Assembly: GCA_028281725.1 (NCBI GenBank)
Contig: JANQJJ010000027.1
Location: 1-41,855, forward strand
Length of the DNA: 41,855 nucleotides
Direction: 5' to 3'
DNA from: Pirellulaceae bacterium
Lineage (GTDB): Bacteria; Planctomycetota; Planctomycetia; Pirellulales; Pirellulaceae
Each line of letters opens with the position of its first letter. Within the stretch, counting starts at the first letter, position 1. This document shows, in pieces, positions 9,956 to 18,090 of the stretch. A program made the translations under genes and the position numbers. The notes under the pieces are model-generated. The model was not told the DNA's origin, did no database searches, and worked only from the letters and a program-made list of their open reading frames with translations.

Positions 9956-10630
9956 TTATTCCTGGGTTACAGAATCAGTCGATGGGGCATCGGTCGTTGT
10001 GGGCGAAACAATGTAAACACGATGTTTGGCGTCGTAGTGAGTGAGCCACACTCTTGTACCTTGCACTAGGTGCGGTCCATCGGTACGCACATTGAGAAGT
10101 AGCGGCGATCCATCTGTTTTGAGTCTCACCTGCCCAAACTCGGAAGTCGCTTGTAGCGAGCTGATTTGACCTTCCTGCCCGACAATCGAACTCGAGTTGA
10201 GGCGCTCGGTGATAAACCATTTTTTCATCGGATTGGTAACGAATTTTGTAATCGGCAGAGAGATTGCCAGGTTGCGAGCAACCAGTAGCGTGGACCAGAA
10301 CCAGCCCGGCGGCGAAAAAAAATGGGCGTCTAACAAACTCCACAAGCACGCGGAGGTAAACCACCAGATGGACGCGAACGCACCCATCCAGATCACCATC
10401 GGAATCTCTTTCAGGTTTAACCAACGCAGCGTGACGATTCCCAGACCACCCACCGCCTCAGCACCGGTCGGTGTGTCCACGTCGACATCGATGTCCAAAT
10501 CCAGGTCAGCGCCCGGCATGTCCAATTCAACGGCCCCCAGCATGGCCAGGAGACTCCACCCCACCACAACGCCCAGTAAGAGCGTTGCCGGCAGTACCGG
10601 TCCTGAGAAGATTGTGATGACAATTTCCAT
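9956..10630 (-). CDS. YqiJ/NfeD-like inner-membrane protein with C-terminal OB-fold-like region
   Basis: 224 aa; several TM segments, then IVGQEGQISSLQATSEFGQVRLKTDGSPLLLNVRTDGPHLVQGTRVWLTHYDAKHRVYIVSP; directly upstream of the flotillin gene (9-nt gap), as in yqiJ-yqiK. Confidence 0.75.
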   Translation of the reverse strand: MEIVITIFSGPVLPATLLLGVVVGWSLLAMLGAVELDMPGADLDLDIDVDVDTPTGAEAVGGLGIVTLRWLNLKEIPMVIWMGAFASIWWFTSACLWSLLDAHFFSPPGWFWSTLLVARNLAISLPITKFVTNPMKKWFITERLNSSSIVGQEGQISSLQATSEFGQVRLKTDGSPLLLNVRTDGPHLVQGTRVWLTHYDAKHRVYIVSPTTTDAPSTDSVTQE

Positions 10631-10888
10631 TAACTCTCGCTCCCCCGAACATCGGACACCAAGGGCTCTCTCTCTAGGGCGTCGGATCCCAAGAACTTAG
10701 GCGCCTGTTGCCAACGAAATAGTCTAGTTACTCGCCCTACTGGCGGCGAGTTGACCAGCAGCCAGGGCAGCCGAGCACGATCTGATTTCGGCGGTCAGCT
10801 GGTCCACCGCGGCGCCGGCATGCGACCAGTCGCAGGCAGCTTGGTGAAGCAAAGGCGGAAAAGTCGACGCTGAGCCGCTTTTGGTAGT

Positions 10889-10926
10889 TTGCTTAGTTTG
10901 GTTAACTATTCCGGCTGACTAAGCAA
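10889..10926. repeat. Inverted repeat TTGCTTAGT-N20-ACTAAGCAA
   Basis: Arms 10889-10897 and 10918-10926 are perfect 9-bp complements; AT-rich loop. Confidence 0.7.
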
Positions 10927-11258
10927 TTCCAGGAATTCCGATTGTCGGGTTTCCGATGAGAGACGTAGACTTGCTTCGGGAACTACCACCCCGGATCACT
11001 TGCAAGGTGTCCTCAGGTTCAGAACGTACCATCCTTCGGAGAGGAAGCGGACGTCCAGTGCGCCCAGAGACTGCTCGGGTTACCGGCGACCTTTGTCCCG
11101 GCTGGACAGATTTGGGTAGAAACCCAGGTTGTTTGTTCGGGCAATCTGCTAGCGTTGGACCAGTCGAGTCCTCCGACCGGCGGACGTTTCGATCCGAGAG
11201 TCCAGCTCGCGCCGCTCATGCGGTGAGTTGAAGGCGGAACTACTCATCCTTGATTGGA

Positions 11259-11274
11259 GCTTGCCGAGGCAAGC
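11259..11274 (+). other. Small hairpin just upstream of the terminator (GCTTGC-CGAG-GCAAGC)
   Basis: 6-bp perfect stem with a 4-nt loop, 3 nt before the terminator stem. Confidence 0.5.
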
Positions 11275-11277
11275 CAA

Positions 11278-11310
11278 GGCGGCACCACGAGCCACGGTGC
11301 CGCCTTTTTT
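11278..11310 (+). terminator. Rho-independent terminator
   Basis: GGCGGCACC-acgagccac-GGTGCCGCC followed by TTTTTT: 9-bp perfect GC-rich stem plus U-run on the plus strand. Confidence 0.85.
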
Positions 11311-11491
11311 CGTTAATCCATCGAAGCTTGCGTTTCGGCGGTGTCGCCAACCGCATGGTCGCTGATCTTTCCCAGATTGGCCAGCTCGTACCGAGACGCA
11401 CCGGCGGGTGCGCGGCGGATTGGAAGCGTCCGGTGGTGAAGCGATGCGCACCGGCGCCGACCGGCGGAGCGGTCAGAGCGACCACGCGGTG

Positions 11492-13036
11492 CTACGATCG
11501 TTCGATTCGTGCGATGCGTTGGCGGACAGACGCCGCTTCCTCGCTGCGCTCTTCGTGCTCGAGGATCCGAGCCTCATTCTCGAGAGATTGCAGCAGCGAC
11601 TGAGAATCACTCTGCTGCACGAATTGCGTTTGGGCTGCATGCAAGGCCTCCAAACCTTGATCGGTATCGCCGATGATCAGTTGGGCCAGGGCGAGATCTG
11701 CCGTAGCCTTGCTTTTGGTCGCCCAGTCCAATCCGGGCGATTCGTTGAGCGCTTTGTTGAGCAACTGAGCGCCTTGCTGATAGGCTCCCGATTGCAACTT
11801 GGCACTTCCCATAGCGGCGGTTGCGGCGGCCGAGATACCTTCATTGGCGCTTGCCGCCGGACCGCTAAGGATTGCCGCAGCCGCTGGACTTTGCCCCAGG
11901 GCGGCCAGGCATTTGCTTTGAGCAATGCGCAACCACATCACGTCCTCCCCTTCGGCGAACGTCTCTGCCTTTTTGAAATTGATCAAGGCGAGCTGTGCCG
12001 CGCCCTCGTCGAACAGCGCGTTGGCGACCGATGTCCAAAGGACCATTTCGACGGCTCCGCTAGCAGTGCAGCCGACCGATTCGGCGTGCTTGGCCAACGC
12101 CGTTTGGATTTGCTTCGGCCAAGCGGACTTGGCTGGACGCAATTGTTCGGCTCGCAGCCAAAAGCCGGTGTCGAGAGGAAGGTTCGCGCCGGAAGCAGCC
12201 ATGTGTTGCGAAAGCGCCTGCGTCCAAGCTTCGTTGGCTTGCGGCAATCGACCGCTACGGCTGGCGGTCGCGGCAACCATCAACCACAAATCGGCCGCCA
12301 GCAAGTCTTCGTGTGCGTTTTCGGCGATGCCGATCGCCTGCCGATAGAGAGACTCGGCCCACGCGGACCGGTCTGACAGCAGTTCTCTCAGAGCCAGCAA
12401 GCGTAGGCAATCGACCAGGACCAACGGGTGATCGAGCGCCTGCGCCGCGTCTTGCAGTTGGTCCGCAGTCTCAGCGGCGGGCTCTGTCGTCAGGAGCGTC
12501 TCCGCAAACGCATTTCTCTGTCGCAGGTAGGATCTAGCCAGGTTAGGCTTTTCGCCGGCCAGCGTCAGGAGCGAGTTCCAAGAGCCGTTCTGGGGATGAG
12601 ACGACCTCTGCGTGAGTACGCTCGCCACCAATCTTACCAGCGGATCTTCCGCGGAACTCGCCCAGCGTTCCGATAGAAACCGCGCGGACACATCGGGGTT
12701 CTGAAGAACGATGGTCGCCGCTGAGCGCATCTTTTGCTGCTGCAGCAAGGGGCTGATCAAGGTGACAAACGCGTCGACTTCCAACGTCGTTGCGTCGGCA
12801 GTTCCCAGGACGACCTCGTGGCCATCGAACCGGATGGTTCTGGCCGGCGGATTAGCCACCTCCTTGCCCGAAGTGCCGGCCGACCCCGCGCGCGAGTCGG
12901 ATAGATCGCCGTGAAATATCTTGTCCAGTTCCGTACTGATGCCCGAGAGCGACTGATTGCTCTGGTCGAACAGGCGGCATCCCGATAGTAGCATCGTGAG
13001 CGCCAGGCACATTGATAAAAATAACCGAGTATTCAT
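11492..13036 (-). CDS. TPR-like lipoprotein
   Basis: ORF 11492..13087; likely start MNTRLFLSMCLALTMLLSGCRLF with lipobox LLSGC and an upstream AAGGA-like SD; alanine-rich helical-repeat-like body. Follows the secretin gene. Confidence 0.72.
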   Translation of the reverse strand: MNTRLFLSMCLALTMLLSGCRLFDQSNQSLSGISTELDKIFHGDLSDSRAGSAGTSGKEVANPPARTIRFDGHEVVLGTADATTLEVDAFVTLISPLLQQQKMRSAATIVLQNPDVSARFLSERWASSAEDPLVRLVASVLTQRSSHPQNGSWNSLLTLAGEKPNLARSYLRQRNAFAETLLTTEPAAETADQLQDAAQALDHPLVLVDCLRLLALRELLSDRSAWAESLYRQAIGIAENAHEDLLAADLWLMVAATASRSGRLPQANEAWTQALSQHMAASGANLPLDTGFWLRAEQLRPAKSAWPKQIQTALAKHAESVGCTASGAVEMVLWTSVANALFDEGAAQLALINFKKAETFAEGEDVMWLRIAQSKCLAALGQSPAAAAILSGPAASANEGISAAATAAMGSAKLQSGAYQQGAQLLNKALNESPGLDWATKSKATADLALAQLIIGDTDQGLEALHAAQTQFVQQSDSQSLLQSLENEARILEHEERSEEAASVRQRIARIERS

Positions 13037-13096
13037 TACGATCCTTCGCCTGTGGCCCGACGTCTCAGCGGTCATCCCTGGTAGCAAGACGGAACT

Positions 13097-15256
13097 TCAA
13101 TATGCAGCGGAGCTTACATTGTGTAAACGGAACAAACTGGCACGCTCGGTACACTCGGGGTCCGAGCGGATGACTTTGCAGGGCAAGTAGGTATCCATTG
13201 TTCCCGCAGCGTCAGGACTGTTGGGATGGAGACTCAGATCGCCGAGCATCTGCTGACTGGTCGCAGCGGATTCCGATGGCGTGTTGAATACATAGGGACG
13301 AATGACCACGACCAACTCGCTACGCGTACGACTGGAGGCTTGGCGTTTGAAGAAAAAGCCTAATCCAGGAATGTTGCCGAGTACCGGCACCTGATCCTTG
13401 GAATCGCTGACCTGCTCTTCGATCAAACCACCGAGCGCTACCGCCATACCATCCTGGGCGACCACCGTGCCACTGACCGTTCTCCGCCTGACCGTGTCGA
13501 CATTGACGCTGGTCACTCCGGCGCCTCCGGCGTCGGGCACCGGGATCGACGCGCCCCCCAAAATGCGCTCGGAATTCTCTTCGACGACTCGCAAAGTCAC
13601 GGTTCTATCCGCATTGATATTGGGAGTAATCAGCAGAGACTGCCCGACATCTCGCAGTTCGGTAATTGGCGTAGCCGCGACGGCTCCGTTGACTGCATTG
13701 AATCCTCCCACGACCTGAGATGGCGTAAAGCCAACAGTAAAGGGCAAGGTATCGCCGACAAAGATACGGCTGACTTCGTTGTTGGCCGTCAGGATCAGCG
13801 GCGTGGCCAAGGCCGTCACGCGGCTTTGGCTCTCAAGCAACTGCATACGAAACTGAAAATTGTTGTCGACCACCTGAAACGTCAGAGAGCCGGGAACGTT
13901 GCCGGACAGGCCCAACCCGGCAGGTAGCGTTCGCGCCGCGGCGTTGGCACCAGGAAACGCCGGAGCTAGATTGCCATCGCTGAAGGTTACTGCCTCGTCG
14001 TCGCCACCGGAAAAGTACTCAAAGGCTGAGTTGATTCCGTCAGCCAGACCGATGCGTAGCACTTTGACTTCCAGCAAGACCGTCGGCGTGGGCACGTCCA
14101 GCTGCTGGACCAGACGTTCAATCTGCTGCATCGATTGCGCGTCGCTCGAGCGGACGATGACCTGATTGTTTCGGCGAATGGTCGACACGTAAATCGTCGC
14201 TTCATTGCGCCGCATCAAATCCGCGCGGTCCTCTTCACTGATGCGTCCGTTATCTGCCAGTTGGTTCTCTAGCCGCTGGATTTCCTCCGCCGCGAGGTTG
14301 TCCAAGCTGGTGTTCTCCGAGATGGTTGCGGCCGGGCTTACGCGACTGCGAGACCGAGCGGTCAGGCCGCCAAGCCCTGGCACACCGCCGCCGAGGGCAC
14401 CGCCAAATCCGCCCAGGAGGTTGTTGCCCAAGCCGTTGTTGAGTCCCAGCTGCCCACGGGGGCCGCCTGGTCCTCCGGTTTCAAACGTTCCCAGCCCAAG
14501 GGAGCGGCCATCGACCAGATCGAAACGGCTGAATCGCTGGGTCAGGTCAATTAAGTCGTCGGTATCGGCGTCTGCGATGTTCAGTTGCACGCGGTCCCCA
14601 AACACCTGTCCGATCACCTGAGCGACCGCCGACGGATTTGGGTACAGCAGCGTGAATACGCGAGTCTCTTCCTCACGGAAGCTGGTCAGATCCTTTTCAT
14701 ATTCTTCGGAGGTTGCGATCCGCACGATCCCCGATTTCTCGTCGATGCGATAGTAGAGCCCGTTGGCCTTGACGATCGCGTCTAGAGCATTGATGGAAGA
14801 CACGTTTCTCAGATAGACCGTGACCATCGTTTCACCCGCATCGGCGGATGTAATGACGTTCAATCCGGCCTGCTCAGAAAACAGCTTCATGGCCTCCGAT
14901 AGCTTGACTTCTTCGAACTGGACGAGCTCCAGCATCTTTCTCTGAGCCTCAATCGCCGGCGAAGCGGGAGGCGGCTGAACGGGTTCGACGATCAGCGATC
15001 CTGGCGGAGCCGGGGCCTCCTGAGCGGGGGATGGCAGGGGATGATCGTCCAAATGCAGTGAGCTGCCGTCGTTTTGATCTTCCGCGCTGCCGCCGGGCCC
15101 ATCCGCGGTCGCCGATTGGCGGCTGGAGTGGTTTGCACCTTGGGATGGATCTTGTCCCAACGGATGACGAGGTTGCAGAATCATCAACACGAAAGCTACT
15201 AGAGCAAACTTTCGAAACGATCCTTCTGCGAGAACAGTCATCTTATATGCGTCCAT
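13097..15256 (-). CDS. Type II/III secretion secretin (GspD/PilQ-like)
   Basis: 719 aa; N-domain-like sequence (VQFEEVKLSEAMKLFSEQAGLNVITSADAGETMVTVYLRNVSSINALDAIVKANGLYYRID) and secretin-like core (VLLEVKVLRIGLADG..., LILTANNEVSRIFVGDTLPFTVG, GMAVALGGLIEEQVSDSKDQVPVLGNIPGLGFFFKRQASSRTRSELVVVIRPYV). Start may be the internal ATG (MTVLAEG) at 15241. Confidence 0.93.
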   Translation of the reverse strand: MDAYKMTVLAEGSFRKFALVAFVLMILQPRHPLGQDPSQGANHSSRQSATADGPGGSAEDQNDGSSLHLDDHPLPSPAQEAPAPPGSLIVEPVQPPPASPAIEAQRKMLELVQFEEVKLSEAMKLFSEQAGLNVITSADAGETMVTVYLRNVSSINALDAIVKANGLYYRIDEKSGIVRIATSEEYEKDLTSFREEETRVFTLLYPNPSAVAQVIGQVFGDRVQLNIADADTDDLIDLTQRFSRFDLVDGRSLGLGTFETGGPGGPRGQLGLNNGLGNNLLGGFGGALGGGVPGLGGLTARSRSRVSPAATISENTSLDNLAAEEIQRLENQLADNGRISEEDRADLMRRNEATIYVSTIRRNNQVIVRSSDAQSMQQIERLVQQLDVPTPTVLLEVKVLRIGLADGINSAFEYFSGGDDEAVTFSDGNLAPAFPGANAAARTLPAGLGLSGNVPGSLTFQVVDNNFQFRMQLLESQSRVTALATPLILTANNEVSRIFVGDTLPFTVGFTPSQVVGGFNAVNGAVAATPITELRDVGQSLLITPNINADRTVTLRVVEENSERILGGASIPVPDAGGAGVTSVNVDTVRRRTVSGTVVAQDGMAVALGGLIEEQVSDSKDQVPVLGNIPGLGFFFKRQASSRTRSELVVVIRPYVFNTPSESAATSQQMLGDLSLHPNSPDAAGTMDTYLPCKVIRSDPECTERASLFRLHNVSSAAY

Positions 15257-15276
15257 TAGCCAGCATTGACAGACGT

Positions 15277-15302
15277 AGGCCTATCGATATCAAGCTTATC
15301 GA
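15277..15302. other. Cluster of four restriction-site palindromes (AGGCCT, ATCGAT, GATATC, AAGCTT)
   Basis: AGGCCTATCGATATCAAGCTTATCGA; see findings. Confidence 0.9.
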
Positions 15303-15642
15303 CTGGGTAAACTTTGCGGCTTGAATCGGATAGTGAACTTGGACCGTTTTTTAGAAGATAGCCTCACACCGCTACATATTCTCTGAGCGCTGAACTGGTA
15401 TTCCGTAAGAGTTTGCCAGATATCGCGTACTACACTTGGCCGACATGTGTTTTCTTGTATCGGCCCTGCGGAATGCGGGTCGGTTGTTGGGCTCAGCCCT
15501 ACCGACCGGCCATGGATGGTGACGCAGGTTTACGAAAATTGAAGTTTTTTTGGCTTTCGGAGATCTCCTCGCTAACGGTGTGCTAGAGTTTTTCGATTGA
15601 ACAAGAAATGTGGCAGTTTCAATTTGGACACATCAAGCCTTC

Positions 15643-15677
15643 GGAGGGAAGGTAGTGATTGTAGGACATTACCCTCC
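15643..15677 (+). promoter_or_regulatory. 5'-leader hairpin upstream of the first pseudopilin gene
   Basis: GGAGGGAAGGTAGTG-attgtagga-CATTACCCTCC; inner stem GGTAGTG/CATTACC (one G-T pair) plus outer GGAG/CTCC. Confidence 0.45.
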
Positions 15678-15698
15678 TGAAAGATAAGAGAGACGGAA

Positions 15699-16442
15699 AT
15701 GACAGCCCCACAGAGAACACGCCCGAGTCGTCGCGGTTTCACGTTAGTGGAATTGATCGTTGTCCTGATGATTCTAGTCGGATTGGCAGCCATATTGATC
15801 CCGGCGATTACGGACATGGTTGCGCGGACGAACGCTAGTTCCGCTTCCGCGAACATAACGGAGATTTCCAACGCGATTCAGCGTTATGAGGCGCAGTTCT
15901 TGGATTATCCCAACAACCTGGACTCAATCATGAGCGCGTTGAACACTTCGCCAACCGACTTGGACACCATGACAGCCCAGCTCGATGCGCTGGTCGAGGA
16001 TGTGACGCTCGCGACCGCCGTGCGTGCTCCGCTGACCGCCGCCGGTATTACCAGCGTCGGTGTTCATACCGCGGGCGACACCACCTTTGATCAGGCCACA
16101 GCCACCCCTTTGGCCGACGGTGACATAATCCAGGCTCTGACCGTCGCCGCTCAGCAGACGCTGGGGCTAGAGACGACCGGGGTCGCCGGCAAGTACGTTG
16201 TGCTTGGGGTGGGCTCGTTGTCGGACATGAATGGGAAAACGATGATCGATGCCCCCGTGTACTTCCCTGAGGATGGTACGTTGAATCCCGAAGCGGTCTA
16301 CGCCAGGTTTATCGCGGTGTTTCAGATTAGCGACGGCGTCTCCCCGCTCGACCGGGCCAGACTGGCGGCGATCCTGACACCGACCGGCGAACGGCTCGGC
16401 GACCGTCTATCCGACTACTTCGAAGTAACGACCAACAACTAA
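15699..16442 (+). CDS. Type II secretion pseudopilin-like protein
   Basis: Prepilin-type N-terminus RRG|FTLVELIVVLMILVGLAAILIPAI; N-terminal helix typical of pseudopilins. Confidence 0.88.
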   Translation: MTAPQRTRPSRRGFTLVELIVVLMILVGLAAILIPAITDMVARTNASSASANITEISNAIQRYEAQFLDYPNNLDSIMSALNTSPTDLDTMTAQLDALVEDVTLATAVRAPLTAAGITSVGVHTAGDTTFDQATATPLADGDIIQALTVAAQQTLGLETTGVAGKYVVLGVGSLSDMNGKTMIDAPVYFPEDGTLNPEAVYARFIAVFQISDGVSPLDRARLAAILTPTGERLGDRLSDYFEVTTNN

Positions 16443-16482
16443 GCTGGCGGGTCTCTTCGGAGAACTCAGTCGAACCACTTAC

Positions 16483-16519
16483 AAGCCGGCAAGGAAATCA
16501 AATCCTTCGCCGGCTTTTT
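16483..16519 (+). terminator. Terminator-like hairpin between pseudopilin genes 1 and 2
   Basis: AAGCCGGC-AAGGA...TCCTT-C-GCCGGCTTTTTC: 8-bp GC-rich stem with inner extension and a T-run. Confidence 0.75.
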
Positions 16520-16641
16520 CGTGCGGCAGCCGGCTGGGCGCGACTCCCTTAGTGACCACCGGCAGAGCGGGTGGTCTGAGGAACAAGGGCGGAGAATTGA
16601 GTTAGCTTGCGGTCAGGACCGCTGGTAGCCGGGGGTATCCA

Positions 16642-17196
16642 ATGAAACGACGAAACGCATTCACTCTTATGGAGCTGGTCGTGGTGCTACTGGTCGTAGC
16701 GGCGATGGCCGGCATTGCAGTACCGGTGTTCTCGGGCAAGATGGTCGAGGCGAATGAAACCGCGACGAAGGCGTCTCTGAGTGAGATCCGCGATGCGGTC
16801 ATGGAATACTGGAAAGACACCAAGCATGTGACGCTAGACGGCATCGGCACCGTAGCAACCGAAGCGCAGCGCTTTCAAATCGACTGGTTATTTGCCAATC
16901 CAGTCTCCGATGACACGACCGTTGATTTCGATTCCAACACGCGCATCGGCTGGAACGGTCCCTACATTGCCGAGTCCACAGGGGACATCGTTGCCCTCGG
17001 TGGGCCCGCTTTGGTGGATGCATGGAACCAGGCGATCGTGCTCCAGGATGTGAACTCCAGCGCCGACTTGCGAGACGTCCGAATTGTCTCCGGCGGACCG
17101 AACGGAACTGTCGACATACCGTCTGGCACGGCGACCAGTGCGCTAACGACTGCCAACGTGGGGGACGATATCTATGTCGCCATCGAACTACGGTAG
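16642..17196 (+). CDS. Type II secretion pseudopilin-like protein
   Basis: MKRRNAFTLMELVVVLLVVAAMAGIAVPVFSGKM prepilin signal; later RIGWNGPYIAEST. Confidence 0.88.
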   Translation: MKRRNAFTLMELVVVLLVVAAMAGIAVPVFSGKMVEANETATKASLSEIRDAVMEYWKDTKHVTLDGIGTVATEAQRFQIDWLFANPVSDDTTVDFDSNTRIGWNGPYIAESTGDIVALGGPALVDAWNQAIVLQDVNSSADLRDVRIVSGGPNGTVDIPSGTATSALTTANVGDDIYVAIELR

Positions 17197-18076
17197 TCGG
17201 CGCTGTGCCTTAACACTGCTCGAGCTGGTCATCGCACTGGGAATTCTGGCTGTTCTATCAACCGTTGCCGTACGATCGCTCGAACCGCTGGCGGATCAGG
17301 CCCGCTACGAAACGACGCAGCGCGTGCTGAATGACTTGCGTGCTGCGACGATCGGTGATGCCGGTGCCAAGCTGGCCAGTGGCCAACAAGTGCTGTCGGG
17401 CTACACGGCCGACACCGGCTTGTTACCGACCGCGCTGGATGACCTGAACACGAAACCATCGGGCATCGCCGCCTACGCGGCGCAGAGTTTCGATTCGGAC
17501 CGTGATCTGACGAACGATTTGACGCTCGGCAGCGGCTGGAACGGCCCCTACCTGCATCTGGGAGCCGGCGTGAGCACCGTCCTGGACGGTTGGGGGAATG
17601 CCCCGCTCGTCGATCCGGACGGCGGCGTGTTCGACTTCCAATCCCTAGGGTCGGACAATGACTCGACCGCGCCCGAAGATGGCTATCGCGCCGATCTATC
17701 GGCCCAGATCAACTCTCAGGATTATCAGGTCGACATTACCTTTCGGCTATTTGATATCGATGGCGGTGGACTGCGAATCGATCCGGCACCGACCGGCACC
17801 GAGCAGCTGGGAGTCCTGTTCTATGCTCCCAATGCCTCCGGCGGAACGACCGGAGCCATCCAGGAGCAGATGTTGATTGTTGCTTCAAGCGGCTCATTTG
17901 AAGTGACCCGTTCGAATACCGTCCTCGGCGCTGTGGCAGCTCGCGCGATCCAGTGGCTGGACACTGACGGCGATGACGTGTTGGACGTAGGAGAGTCGAT
18001 TCAGACCAAGAGCTACATACACTACTTCAACGCGGTCCCGTCATCGAGTCTGAGAATTGAGATGGACTTGCGTTAG
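17174..18076 (+). CDS. Type II secretion pseudopilin, GspG-like C-terminal features
   Basis: RCALTLLELVIALGILAVLSTVAVRSLEPLADQARYETTQRVL; GWNGPYLHLG...VLDGWGNAPLVDPDGGVFDFQSLGSDN. Overlaps the preceding gene by 23 nt. Confidence 0.88.
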   Translation: MSPSNYGSRRCALTLLELVIALGILAVLSTVAVRSLEPLADQARYETTQRVLNDLRAATIGDAGAKLASGQQVLSGYTADTGLLPTALDDLNTKPSGIAAYAAQSFDSDRDLTNDLTLGSGWNGPYLHLGAGVSTVLDGWGNAPLVDPDGGVFDFQSLGSDNDSTAPEDGYRADLSAQINSQDYQVDITFRLFDIDGGGLRIDPAPTGTEQLGVLFYAPNASGGTTGAIQEQMLIVASSGSFEVTRSNTVLGAVAARAIQWLDTDGDDVLDVGESIQTKSYIHYFNAVPSSSLRIEMDLR

Positions 18077-18090
18077 GTGACCGATCAATC

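Noticed and set aside
10956-11231. 91-aa plus ORF in the orphan intergenic region
   Set aside because: No SD or recognisable fold, Arg/Ser/Pro-rich composition; the region is better explained as a possible ncRNA or leader.
11408-12376. 322-aa plus-strand ORF
   Set aside because: Antisense to the TPR-like lipoprotein gene; no domain recognised.
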